Positions 15,590 through 23,595 of a DNA stretch of 44,505 nt are shown here, in pieces. Under the pieces are notes generated by a model that was not told where the DNA came from, did no database searches, and saw nothing but the letters and a program-made list of their open reading frames with translations. Position 1 is the first letter of the stretch. Every line of letters begins with the position of its first letter. Source of the DNA: DTYU01 sp040757355 (GTDB lineage: Bacteria; Bacillota; Desulfotomaculia; Desulfotomaculales; Ammonificaceae). The position numbers and the translations under genes were made by a program. The stretch lies in contig JBFLWY010000025.1 in NCBI GenBank assembly GCA_040757355.1, positions 1 to 44,505 on the forward strand. Reading direction: 5' to 3'.

Positions 15590-15681
15590 GGCTTTTTTAG
15601 GAAAATAATGCCTTGACATTTATGATTATTGACTATAAAATACCACCAATAGCAGAATAAATTTAAAAGGGAATGTTAGGT
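15565..15681 (+). other. attI-like region beside intI (S2)
   Basis: Intergenic region directly upstream of intI, where attI sites lie in known integrons. It ends in GTTAGGT (15675-15681), a perfect GTTRRRY crossover core, 32 bp before the methyltransferase start. It contains divergent promoters for intI and for cassettes and shares about 115 bp of similarity with 13297-13408. Assigned by position, core sequence and duplication; recombination activity is inferred. Confidence 0.6.
15613..15641 (+). promoter_or_regulatory. Cassette promoter Pc
   Basis: TTGACA (15613-15618), 17-bp spacer, TAAAAT (15636-15641), pointing across the GTTAGGT core into the methyltransferase gene. This layout equals the Pc promoter of mobile integrons. 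Confidence 0.65.
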
Positions 15682-15712
15682 CTCACGAGAACGAAGGATT
15701 GAGGGAATAGGA

Positions 15713-16687
15713 ATGAAATCACACTCTCAGACCCTGTTCAACCGAACTCGGAAGATTGCCGATGAATTCGCATTATCGGAATCTATCGTCGTTTATCTCG
15801 GCGACTGTCTTGATCTGTTAAAAGCGATCCCGGATGAATCGATCCAACTCGTTGTCACTTCGCCCCCCTATAACATTGGCAAAGAATATGAAAAGAAGCT
15901 TCATCTTGATTTGTATCTCCAACAGCAAGCACATGTTATTGCTGAGTGTGTGCGCACATTATCCCCCAAAGGCAGTATTTGCTGGCAGGTAGGAAACTAC
16001 GTTGACAGAGGGGCGATCATTCCTCTGGATACTGTCCTGTATCCTATCTTCTCGAACCTGGGTCTTCGTATGCGGAATCGCATCATCTGGCACTTTGAGC
16101 ACGGACTGCATTGCAGCCGCCGATTTTCAGGCCGGTATGAAACCATCATCTGGTTTACAAAGTCGGATGATTACATTTTCAATCTCGATGCGGTGCGAGT
16201 ACCTCAGAAATACCCGGCGAAGAAATATTTCAAAGGTCCGAAAGCTGGCCAGTATTCGTGCAACCCACTCGGCAAGAACCCGGGGGATGTTTGGATAATT
16301 CCAAACGTCAAAAGCAATCATGTCGAGAAGACCGAGCATCCGTGCCAGTTCCCCGTTGAGCTGATTGAACGATTGGTGCTTGCTCTTACCAATGAAGGAG
16401 ACTGGGTACTGGATCCATTCCTTGGAACGGGCACATCGGTCGTTGCTGCCATTCGTCATGGGCGACGGAGCGTCGGGGCGGAAATTGTTTCCAAGTACGT
16501 TGAGCTTGCACGGCAGAGAATTCAGCAGGAAATGGAAGGCACCTTGCGTACCCGCCCAATGGATAGGCCGGTATATGATCCTGTTGAATCGGGTAATAGC
16601 CTGACCACCGCCCCTTGGAAGAGAAACGGCGATCAGACAACGCTGTTTGAGAAAAGCTCGAAATATGGGAGGAAGGCAACCCGATGA
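15713..16687 (+). CDS. DNA methyltransferase (beta-class, TSPPY), likely RGATCY-type RM partner
   Basis: 324 residues. Motif IV TSPPYNIG at 49-56 comes before motif I DPFLGTGTSVVAAIRHGR at about 237-254, the order of beta-class N4-cytosine/N6-adenine methyltransferases; the TSPPY form is common in both. GAGGGAATAGG precedes ATG. The stop overlaps the start of an endonuclease fragment (ATGA), so it belonged to a two-gene restriction-modification operon. Specificity for RGATCY-like sites is inferred only from the BstYI/BglII-like look of the partner. It is the first gene after the attI-like core. Confidence 0.85.
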   Translation: MKSHSQTLFNRTRKIADEFALSESIVVYLGDCLDLLKAIPDESIQLVVTSPPYNIGKEYEKKLHLDLYLQQQAHVIAECVRTLSPKGSICWQVGNYVDRGAIIPLDTVLYPIFSNLGLRMRNRIIWHFEHGLHCSRRFSGRYETIIWFTKSDDYIFNLDAVRVPQKYPAKKYFKGPKAGQYSCNPLGKNPGDVWIIPNVKSNHVEKTEHPCQFPVELIERLVLALTNEGDWVLDPFLGTGTSVVAAIRHGRRSVGAEIVSKYVELARQRIQQEMEGTLRTRPMDRPVYDPVESGNSLTTAPWKRNGDQTTLFEKSSKYGRKATR

Positions 16688-16863
16688 AGATTGTAGAAAC
16701 TTACTCCCATCTTAACGGGCTTGAGTTTCTTCTCGTTCACAAGCCAGCTCTGTGGAAGGAGATACAAGGTGTAATCTCAGCGGTGGACGCGGATAAGTGT
16801 CGAACGAAGGTTGGTCGGGCATTTCTCCCCAGTCGAATACGGAGTAACGGTCGGAGAAGATAA
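16684..16863 (+). pseudogene. Restriction endonuclease fragment, BstYI/BglII-like N-terminus
   Basis: The first 43 codons read as MKIVETYSHLNGLEF...HKPALWKEI...AVDADKCRTKV, which closely resembles the N-terminus of the BstYI/BglII endonuclease family as I remember it. After about 16812 the frame runs into antisense purC sequence and ends at TAA 16863. The catalytic domain (normally another ~150 residues) is absent, so the neighbouring methyltransferase is now an orphan. Start overlaps the methyltransferase stop. Confidence 0.75.
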
Positions 16864-16930
16864 AACGTCCCGTTCCCGTCTCGGTACCTGCGGGTTCTTT
16901 CAGGACCGCCAGGTCTTTTACGCTCCCCAT
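16813..16930 (-). pseudogene. purC: purC (SAICAR synthase) 5' fragment
   Basis: From ATG 16930 on the minus strand the frame reads MGSVKDLAVLKEPAG, then GTGRFIFSDRYSVFDWGEMPDQ, the start of phosphoribosylaminoimidazole-succinocarboxamide synthase, a purine biosynthesis enzyme of about 240-300 residues. Homology stops after about 39 codons at 16813, exactly where the endonuclease fragment from the other side stops. The two genes were joined 3'-cut to 3'-cut by one deletion or rearrangement. Confidence 0.75.
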
Positions 16931-17017
16931 TTTGTACGACCTCGCATGGTTTTCTTGTGTTGCCGCGTTTTAAGCTCTTCCGGCGAACTTCGGGTCAGCC
17001 TTTCCTCGGCCGCGGGC

Positions 17018-19714
17018 CTAAGGGCGGGTTGGAGCCTCCTCTATTTTTGAAAGTTTGATGCCTTTTCTCTTTAACAGCTTCTCTACCTCCACCGCAAAGA
17101 AAACTGCGCATGAGAGGGCAAGGGTAACGGCTAATTCGCCCGGCGTCAGGGGCGCCGTCTTGAAAATCGGATTTAGAAACGGCACGTATATGGTCGCCAT
17201 CTGCAGGAGAAAAGTGAGCAGAATTGCTCCGAGCAGGGGCTTGTTCGAGAACAGCCCTTGGGTGAAGAGGGATTCCTTTTCGGCCCTTATGGCGAGCACA
17301 TGCCCCAACTGGCTGAGACACAAAACCGTGAAAACCATGGTCTGCCAGTGGGCGTGTCCAGTTTTGATGGCCCACGCCTGGGTGAATATAGACACAAAAC
17401 CCATCAGGAGCCCCACCCAGATTATGTGGGCACCGAGGCCGTGAGCAAATATGCTTTCCTGGGGGTGCCGGGGGGGCCGCTTCATAATTGCCCTTTCTGC
17501 CGGTTCTGCGGCGAGGGCCAACCCGGGCAGACCGTCGGTGACAAGGTTAATCCAGAGAATATGAATCGGCAGAAGCGGAATAGGAAGGCCGAAAAACGGC
17601 GCGAGGAGGATCGTCCATATCTCCCCGGAGTTACTGGTCATCGTATATTTTATGAACTTGCGGATATTGTCAAAGATTCTTCTTCCCGCTTTGACGGTCT
17701 TGACAATGGTGGAGAAGTTATCGTCAAGGAGAATCATATGGGCCGCCTCTTTCGCTACGTCCGTTCCGGTAATGCCCATAGCAACCCCAATGTCGGCTCT
17801 TTTGAGTGCCGGCGCGTCGTTGACCCCGTCGCCGGTCATGGCGACGAATTGGCCCTTGTCCTGAAGCGCTTTCACGATCTTCAGTTTCTGCTCCGGGGCA
17901 ACCCGCGCGTAGACTCTTATATCCTCAACCCTTTTCTCGAACTCCTCTAAGGGTAATTTTTCGAGTTCCCTTCCGGTAATTATCGCTTTGGCGTCATCTT
18001 CCAGAATGCCGAGCCTCTTAGCGATCGCTTTTGCGGTGATGGGATGGTCGCCCGTGATCATCACCGGGATGATACCTGCGGTCTTGCATAAAAAGACCGC
18101 CTCCGCTGCCTCCGGTCGCGGGGGATCCACCATACCCGCCAGACCCAAAAAGGTAAGCCCCGTTTCCGCATTTTCGGGAGAGATAACTTCCGGGAGCTTA
18201 TCCCACCTTTTCATGGCCATAGCTAATATTCGCAACCCGTTGGCCGCCATCTTATCGTTTACGCGGAAAAACCCCTTCGCGTCTACAGGCTTTAAACCTT
18301 CAGAGGTCAAGAGATTGTCCGACTTCTCGATCAGGACGTCCAGCGCTCCCTTGGTAAAGGAAACGAATCCCCCGCCTTCGGAAAGGGGGAGCTGGTGAAA
18401 GGTAGTCATACACTTTCTTTCGGAGTCAAAGGGAATTTCGGCGACCCGCGGCAGTTCCTTTTCCAGTTCACTTTTATCGAAACCATTATCCTTAGCGATA
18501 TTGTACAGGGCGATTTCCGTGGGGTCGCCGATGCTCTTGCCTTCGGCGTCGGGCTGCACGTCGTTATTCAAGGCCGCGGCTCTGAAAAAGAAAATGTGCG
18601 GCGAGTCGCCAGTAAGGGAGGTGTACTCTTTTAGGCCCTTTGCCCCCAGTTCCGAACTCCGGATTGATTCTCCGTCCACAAAAACCTCTTCGACGGTCAT
18701 TTTATTCTGGGTGAGGGTCCCCGTCTTATCGGAGCAGATATAGGTGACGGAGCCCAGGGTTTCCACTGCGGGCAGTTTTCTTATCAGGGCGTTTTGGGCA
18801 ACCATCTTCTTGGCACCGAGGGCGAGCGAAATCGTCACCACGGCGGGAAGCGCTTCTGGTATTGCTGCGACGGCGAGGGAAACGGCGGTAAGAAACATCA
18901 GGACGGGCGGCTCTCCTCTGAGAAGGCCGAGACCGAAAACGACGGCGCAGATGACAAGGACGGCGAGGGCAAGTTTTTGACCAAAATTGGCAAGCCTTTT
19001 CTGAAGGGGTGTTTTTACCTCTTCCTCTTCCTGGAGCATGGTGGCAATCCTACCGAGTTCGGTCTCTGCACCGGTAGCGACCACGACCCCGGCACCCCTC
19101 CCGTAGGAGATGACGGTACCTTTGAAGACCATATTTTTTCTGTCTCCCACGGGAAGCGTTTTGTCGGGCAATCTCTTTGTGTGCTTTTCTACGGGTATCG
19201 ATTCTCCCGTAAGGGCTGCCTCTTCCACCCTGAGTTGAGCAGCCTCGATAAGCCGGATATCCGCCGGCACGATCTTTCCTGCTTCAAAGGTCACGAGATC
19301 GCCGGGGATGAGTTGCGCCGCGGGAATGCTCAGTGGGGCCCCGCCCCTTATGACCGTTGCGGTTGGCGCGGCCATTTTTTTCAGGGCGGCCATCGCCTTT
19401 TCGGCTCTGAACTCCTGAACGAAGCCGATAATGGCATTGAGGATCACGATCACGATTATGGCGATGGTGTCTGCAGGTTCGCCGATAACCCCCGAGATAA
19501 CGGCGGCGGCGATGAGGATAATGATCATAAAGTCCTTGAACTGGTCGAGGAACATCATAAAGGGGGTCTTCTTCTTTCTCTCCCGCAACTCATTTGGACC
19601 ATACCTTTCCAGGCGGCTTTTGGCCTCTTCGGGGGTCAGCCCTCCATCAAGGTCAGTCTTCAGTTCCTTTAAGACTTGCTCAACTTCCATTGTGTGCCAG
19701 ACTGTCTTGGCCAT
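17018..19714 (-). CDS. Calcium-type P-type ATPase (P2A/PMCA-SERCA-like)
   Basis: 898 residues. Cation ATPase N-terminal domain; actuator motif TGES (169-172); M4 motif IPEALP (285-290) as in Ca2+ pumps; phosphorylation site SDKTGTLTQN with Asp329; KGALD nucleotide-binding region; hinge TGDGVNDAPALKRADIGVAMG near 600; then six C-terminal helices. Such pumps expel Ca2+ (or Mn2+) from the cytoplasm at the cost of ATP. Single gene on the minus strand, with nothing co-directional within 340 bp upstream. purC debris lies downstream. Confidence 0.92.
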   Translation of the reverse strand: MAKTVWHTMEVEQVLKELKTDLDGGLTPEEAKSRLERYGPNELRERKKKTPFMMFLDQFKDFMIIILIAAAVISGVIGEPADTIAIIVIVILNAIIGFVQEFRAEKAMAALKKMAAPTATVIRGGAPLSIPAAQLIPGDLVTFEAGKIVPADIRLIEAAQLRVEEAALTGESIPVEKHTKRLPDKTLPVGDRKNMVFKGTVISYGRGAGVVVATGAETELGRIATMLQEEEEVKTPLQKRLANFGQKLALAVLVICAVVFGLGLLRGEPPVLMFLTAVSLAVAAIPEALPAVVTISLALGAKKMVAQNALIRKLPAVETLGSVTYICSDKTGTLTQNKMTVEEVFVDGESIRSSELGAKGLKEYTSLTGDSPHIFFFRAAALNNDVQPDAEGKSIGDPTEIALYNIAKDNGFDKSELEKELPRVAEIPFDSERKCMTTFHQLPLSEGGGFVSFTKGALDVLIEKSDNLLTSEGLKPVDAKGFFRVNDKMAANGLRILAMAMKRWDKLPEVISPENAETGLTFLGLAGMVDPPRPEAAEAVFLCKTAGIIPVMITGDHPITAKAIAKRLGILEDDAKAIITGRELEKLPLEEFEKRVEDIRVYARVAPEQKLKIVKALQDKGQFVAMTGDGVNDAPALKRADIGVAMGITGTDVAKEAAHMILLDDNFSTIVKTVKAGRRIFDNIRKFIKYTMTSNSGEIWTILLAPFFGLPIPLLPIHILWINLVTDGLPGLALAAEPAERAIMKRPPRHPQESIFAHGLGAHIIWVGLLMGFVSIFTQAWAIKTGHAHWQTMVFTVLCLSQLGHVLAIRAEKESLFTQGLFSNKPLLGAILLTFLLQMATIYVPFLNPIFKTAPLTPGELAVTLALSCAVFFAVEVEKLLKRKGIKLSKIEEAPTRP

Positions 19715-20060
19715 TAACCATACCTCCGTTTAAGGTTCGGGCGGATCTTGATGCCTAATATTGGTGGTTCCTTCATTCGCCTCTGGGAGGATAAAGGATA
19801 TCCTGCACCGCAACCGGTTGAGGGGCGGGGGAGTGGCTCTCCGTTAGAGTTATCGTTTTAATATTATTTTAGGAAAACCGCTGTTTTGTCAAGGTTTGTA
19901 CCGCTTGCCGGAGACTCGGTGGAAATGCTGCAACCCAGAGCGGCAGCAGGGTTGCACTGGGGGAGGTGCGAGGTATCTTTTTCGCCCGGTTTTTTTGTCC
20001 TGCCGGCAATGTGAAAATCGAACGTGGATGCCGGTTGCAGACGATTTTTTTCGGGGCGGT
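19715..20060. other. Intergenic region upstream of the Ca-ATPase
   Basis: About 345 bp. A minus-strand TTGACA at 19892-19887 with an AT-rich stretch (TAAAAT 15 bp on, TAATAT 20 bp on) is a possible promoter for the ATPase. Spacing is not ideal. No riboswitch core (for example yybP-ykoY) was recognised. Confidence 0.35.
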
Positions 20061-20711
20061 TCAACCCCAAACCAGAACGCCGCCGAGCAGAAGGGTGTTC
20101 ACGACTTCGTAGGCGTTCGTCGGTTTTCCAACTTTGAGGGCCTGGTTGAGGTTGAAATGGTTGAGACAGGTGCCGCAGGCTAAGATGCGCACCCCTTTTT
20201 CTTCGAGGTCACGCAACGCCTCGAGCACTTCTGAGCCTTCACAGGCCAGTTTAACCCCGGCGTTGAGCAGGATAATGGTCCGGGGGCGGGTCTCGTTTGC
20301 CGCGAGCGTATCCAGGAGGATCTTAATCAGCCTCCGCCCGAGTTCTTCGTCGTCCCGCCCGAGTGCCGGGGACTGAATCACTAGCGTTTGTACCGGGGTG
20401 CCGCAGACGGCTTCCACCAGAGTGGCAGCACCGGGCGCCTGACCTGTCTGCGTGCGGCGCACAGGCAGGCCGGTTTCCGCGGCCTTCTCTCCGCTGGCTT
20501 TTTCGCTTCTTGTTCCCGTAACGCGCCAGCAGCCTTGAAGCTCCTCCACCTGGATCCGGTAGCCGCTTTTTTGCCCGAAGCGGGTTACGTTTTCCACCGC
20601 CGCCCGGTTGTCAACCAGGATGCTGAACGCCGCGTGACCGGCGTCCACTGCCTGCTTCACCAGGAGTACCGGTTGCGGGCAGGGTTTTCCGCGGCCGTCA
20701 AGCTCACGCAT
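20061..20711 (-). CDS. yedF: YedF-type selenium-metabolism protein (TusA + DsrE domains)
   Basis: 216 residues. The N-terminal TusA/SirA domain has RGKPCPQPVLLVKQAV with the CPxP motif (Cys11). A linker of about 30 residues follows, then a DsrE-like domain with IILLNAGVKLACEGSEVLEAL and GVRILACGTCLNHFNL. This fusion is the sulfurtransferase-like selenium metabolism protein YedF, whose presence tracks with selenium use; its exact reaction is unknown. It follows the double-cubane reductase gene by 48 bp on the same strand, and a selC-like tRNA lies upstream of both. Confidence 0.9.
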   Translation of the reverse strand: MRELDGRGKPCPQPVLLVKQAVDAGHAAFSILVDNRAAVENVTRFGQKSGYRIQVEELQGCWRVTGTRSEKASGEKAAETGLPVRRTQTGQAPGAATLVEAVCGTPVQTLVIQSPALGRDDEELGRRLIKILLDTLAANETRPRTIILLNAGVKLACEGSEVLEALRDLEEKGVRILACGTCLNHFNLNQALKVGKPTNAYEVVNTLLLGGVLVWG

Positions 20712-20759
20712 CTAAATGGCCTCCTGCTAATTAAGGTTTGCGATTTTTCAATGTTTACG

Positions 20760-22064
20760 CTAAGGGTTTGTGCCGGTAACAGCGACCCCGGCGTTATGGG
20801 ACAAAATCTCAAGAAAAGCCTCGATCCGTGTTTTGAGCTGGCCGGTGTCATGCGGGCTGTAGTCGGTTTCAATTTTTAAAAGGGGGATGTCTGCCTGCTT
20901 TAAGATTCTTTCTACCCGGTAAGCTTCTACAGCATAGGGGTCGCAGAAGGGCAGGACGTAGCTGACTACACCGGCGGCCCCGTATTCGTGACCCATTGTC
21001 ACCAGTTTTTCCATGCGGCGGCTGTTGGGCGTGAAGCAGGCGCAGTCCGGTTCGAGGTGCCGCGCGGCCACGTTTGCCAGCAGGTCGTCCAGCGTGCCGA
21101 GTTCGTCGGTTAAGGCCTCGTAATAGCGGGAGCCGGTGCAGAGTTCCTCCGCAACGATTACCGCGCCGCTGGTTTCGATGATGTAGGGTACCTTCCAGTT
21201 CGGGATGGCCATCGGCGTGCCGGTTACCACCAGCCGTGGCGTTCCTGGTGGGGCCACTCCCACACCCTGCTGAACCCGCTTTTCGAGTTCGTCGCACAGC
21301 GCGTTCACCTGGGCGGTAAAGCGTTCGACGTCGTCGTAGAAGGCGATCTGGTAAATAAGTAAAGCGTCCCGCCCGCTGATCGGTGCCGGATCCGCCTTGC
21401 GGAGTTCGGCCAGCCGCTTCAAAGCCTGCCGTTTGGCGTTGACTTTGCGGACTGCTTCCACCAGCCCGTCGGCTGTGATTTTCCGGCCTGTAAGTTCTTC
21501 AAGTTTGGCGGCCAGGGTACGGATTTCAGTAAGCCACAATGCCCGGTCGCCCGGGTCTTTTTTTTGCGGGGTCTCCATCGTATAAACGGGGGCGTAGTCA
21601 CCCAGCACCTCGAAAGCCTTCTTCTTGCCGTCGCAGGTGGTTTCGCCCACCAGCAGGTCGCAGGACTCAAAGTACGGGCAGATGCGGGAGAGCTTGAACC
21701 CCATAAATGACTTAATCAGCGGACAGATGTTTCGGGGCAGCACCGCCTCCGCCTGTGCCGTCCCGGCGTCCAGACCTGCGCACAGCCCCACGTAGACCCC
21801 GCCGGCGGCAAGGATCAGCTCCTCCGGGACAAAGACGCAGAAGGTGCCGACCACCTTGCCCCCGGCGGCACGGAAGTCCTGTAGTTCCTGCACCCGCAGG
21901 CCGTGGATTTCATTGACCACGAAATCGAAGTATTCCATCCCCCGCGGCCGGTTTTCCTGCTTAAGGTAAACGTCGTAGTAGGTTGGCGGCAGCGCTTCCA
22001 ACAGCTTGGCGTGTGCTTCGAGGTCCAGCCCCAGTTTCTCCCACATCTTTGTATAATCGGCCAT
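20760..22064 (-). CDS. 2-hydroxyacyl-CoA dehydratase D-type / double-cubane-cluster reductase
   Basis: 434 residues, ATG after GGGGAGGGG. Cysteine-containing motifs are spread as in the HgdB/FldB-HgdC-associated superfamily: VGTFCVFVPEELILAAGG (N-terminal), CPLIKSFMGFKLSRICPYFESCDLLVGETTCDGKKK, and YVLPFCDPYAVEAYRVE near the end. Relatives hold a 4Fe-4S or [8Fe-9S] double-cubane cluster and reduce small molecules at low potential. In selenium-using Firmicutes such genes often neighbour yedF, as here. No ATP-dependent activator (HgdC) gene is in the window. Substrate unknown. Confidence 0.85.
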   Translation of the reverse strand: MADYTKMWEKLGLDLEAHAKLLEALPPTYYDVYLKQENRPRGMEYFDFVVNEIHGLRVQELQDFRAAGGKVVGTFCVFVPEELILAAGGVYVGLCAGLDAGTAQAEAVLPRNICPLIKSFMGFKLSRICPYFESCDLLVGETTCDGKKKAFEVLGDYAPVYTMETPQKKDPGDRALWLTEIRTLAAKLEELTGRKITADGLVEAVRKVNAKRQALKRLAELRKADPAPISGRDALLIYQIAFYDDVERFTAQVNALCDELEKRVQQGVGVAPPGTPRLVVTGTPMAIPNWKVPYIIETSGAVIVAEELCTGSRYYEALTDELGTLDDLLANVAARHLEPDCACFTPNSRRMEKLVTMGHEYGAAGVVSYVLPFCDPYAVEAYRVERILKQADIPLLKIETDYSPHDTGQLKTRIEAFLEILSHNAGVAVTGTNP

Positions 22065-22141
22065 TACTTACCCCTCCCCGATTTGGCAAATCTGTCAGCT
22101 TTGTTAAAGATTAAAGACGCGTTGCGGGATGCTTTTTGACT

Positions 22142-22337
22142 TGGAGGAGGGAAGTGGGAGTCGAACCCGACCCCGGCCCAGCACTCAACCAGAGAAACAG
22201 CTTTTCTATCCGTGACCGTGGAAGGCTTTCGCTATATTTTCACTTTAATGATGATCCGTGTTGCCGTTTCCCTCGGTTGAGTGCTGGGCCGGCCAGCGGG
22301 TTTGCAGCCCGTGGGGAGCACCGGCTCCTTACCCTCC
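22142..22337 (-). tRNA. selC-like tRNA with Cys anticodon (GCA) and giant variable arm
   Basis: On the minus strand from 22337: acceptor GGAGGGTA pairs with TTCCCTCC (one U-U mismatch at position 7); D arm GGAGC-CGGT-GCTCC (5 bp, 4-nt loop, as in tRNA-Sec); anticodon arm CGGG-CTGCAAA-CCCG with anticodon GCA; T loop TTCGACT in a stem with one bulged C; discriminator T and encoded CCA (22144-22142). GCA plus U73 are the identity elements for cysteinyl-tRNA synthetase. The variable region begins with an 18-bp perfect stem CCGGCCCAGCACTCAACC (22292-22275 and 22190-22173) closing 84 nt, about 120 nt in all. A normal tRNA-Cys has a short variable loop. It could be functional or decaying. Confidence 0.7.
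22177..22288 (-). repeat. Palindrome-ended repeat A, inside the tRNA variable arm
   Basis: Termini CCCAGCACTCAACC and GGTTGAGTGCTGGG are perfect inverted repeats, 112 bp end to end. Further inward, AGAGAAACAG faces CCGTTTCCCTC. The same ends and parts of the interior recur at 35176-35286, 36094-36194, 44148-44247 and 31630-31728. It looks like a MITE-type element that entered the variable-arm loop, or an arm sequence that spread. Confidence 0.7.
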
Positions 22338-22554
22338 TGATATCAAATTTATAGTTCGAATTTCTTATTATAATTTCCTGCAATGGTATCTATGAAATAT
22401 TGTTATAAAAGGGCTCAAAACAACCTATTGCTCACCTCGAGAGAATTTAGGAAGATGAAGCTTCCGACGCAGTAGGGCATGTTATAAAATGATGTAAAAA
22501 GAACACAAGGTATGATAAATACCGGGTAGTTTAGAAGGGATCGGGATAAAAGTT
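22338..22554. other. Divergent promoter region between the tRNA and queA
   Basis: AT-rich 217 bp. TATAAT on the minus strand (22372-22367) is a candidate -10 for the tRNA gene, without a good -35. Toward queA, TTCCGA and TAAAAT are 17 bp apart near 22466-22494. Both assignments are weak. Confidence 0.3.
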
Positions 22555-23580
22555 TTGCTGAAGCGCAGCGATTTCAGCTACGATTTGCCCCCAGAGCTGA
22601 TTGCGCAGGAACCGCTGCCTCGTAGGGACGAGTCCCGGTTGCTGGTAGTGCGGCGGGACCGGCAGGAGTTCGAGCACCGGAGGTTTAAAGACATACTGGA
22701 ATACCTTGTTCCGGGCGATCTCCTTGTGAGGAACGAGACAAAGGTCCTGCCGGTGCGGCTGTATGGTCAGAAGAAAACCGGCGGTCGCGTGGAATTGCTG
22801 CTGCTGCGGGCTGCGGGCGATGATTTATGGGAGGCTCTGGTACGGCCTGGACGGCGCGTACCGCCGGGAACACGGCTCGTCTTCGGAAACGGTTTACTGG
22901 AAGGGGAAGTTCTATCCAGGACGGCGGCCGGGGGGAGAATAGTCGGTTTCCGCTACGAGGGGTCCTTCGAAAAAGTATTGCGACAGGTTGGGGAGGTGCC
23001 CCTGCCGCCGTACATTAAGAGAAAGCTCGCGGATCCTGACCGGTACCAGACGGTTTACGCCCGGGAGCCGGGATCGGCGGCGGCGCCGACGGCGGGGCTC
23101 CATTTTACCCCTGAACTTCTCGCAGCGGTCCGGGAAAGCGGGGTAGAAACGGTGTCGCTGGTGCTGCACATCGGACTTGACACCTTTCGCCCGGTCCGGG
23201 TGGAAGATCTGACGGCGCACCGGATGCACAGCGAGGACTTCCGGATTCCCGAAGAAACGGCGGAAGCAGTCAACCTGGCAAAGGCCGGGGGACGCCGGGT
23301 TATCGCTGTCGGGACGACCGTCGTCCGTTGCCTGGAGGCTGCCGCAGACCAGGCGGGAAGAGTCAGGGCGGTTGCCGGGTCCACTGATCTTTTCATTTAT
23401 CCGGGCTACCGCTTTAAAGTGGTTGACGCTATGATAACTAACTTTCACCTCCCGTGCTCCACGCTGCTGATGCTGACGGCGGCCTTTGCCGGGAGAGAGA
23501 AGATCTTGCAGGCATACAGGGAAGCGGTGCGCCTGCGGTACCGTTTCTTCAGTTTTGGGGACGCGATGCTAATACTCTAA
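22555..23580 (+). CDS. queA: S-adenosylmethionine:tRNA ribosyltransferase-isomerase
   Basis: 341 residues from TTG 22555. Characteristic segments are FSYDLPPELIAQEPLPRRDESRLLV, DLLVRNETKVLPVRLYG, AAPTAGLHFTPELL, and DAMITNFHLPCSTLLMLTAAFAG near the C-terminus. QueA transfers and rearranges the ribosyl part of SAM onto preQ1 in tRNA to give epoxyqueuosine. Length is normal. The usual partner tgt does not follow; a small hypothetical gene does. Confidence 0.95.
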   Translation: MLKRSDFSYDLPPELIAQEPLPRRDESRLLVVRRDRQEFEHRRFKDILEYLVPGDLLVRNETKVLPVRLYGQKKTGGRVELLLLRAAGDDLWEALVRPGRRVPPGTRLVFGNGLLEGEVLSRTAAGGRIVGFRYEGSFEKVLRQVGEVPLPPYIKRKLADPDRYQTVYAREPGSAAAPTAGLHFTPELLAAVRESGVETVSLVLHIGLDTFRPVRVEDLTAHRMHSEDFRIPEETAEAVNLAKAGGRRVIAVGTTVVRCLEAAADQAGRVRAVAGSTDLFIYPGYRFKVVDAMITNFHLPCSTLLMLTAAFAGREKILQAYREAVRLRYRFFSFGDAMLIL

Positions 23581-23595
23581 AAGGTGGAGTGTGCT

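Noticed and set aside
16811..17050. 79-codon plus-strand frame
   Set aside because: It is antisense to the purC fragment and extends into non-coding sequence before the ATPase end.
18794..19672. 292-codon plus-strand frame opposite the Ca-ATPase
   Set aside because: Low-complexity composition (Gly, Asp, His) and fully antisense to a well-supported ATPase gene.
19715..20060. Metal riboswitch before the P-type ATPase
   Set aside because: The conserved yybP-ykoY core and other known motifs could not be found by eye on either strand.
22142..22337. Odd tRNA as tRNA-Ser/Leu/Tyr or a group I intron-split tRNA
   Set aside because: Anticodon GCA, long D stem and U73 do not fit class II Ser/Leu/Tyr. 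The insert is in the variable arm, not the anticodon loop, and is too short for a self-splicing intron.
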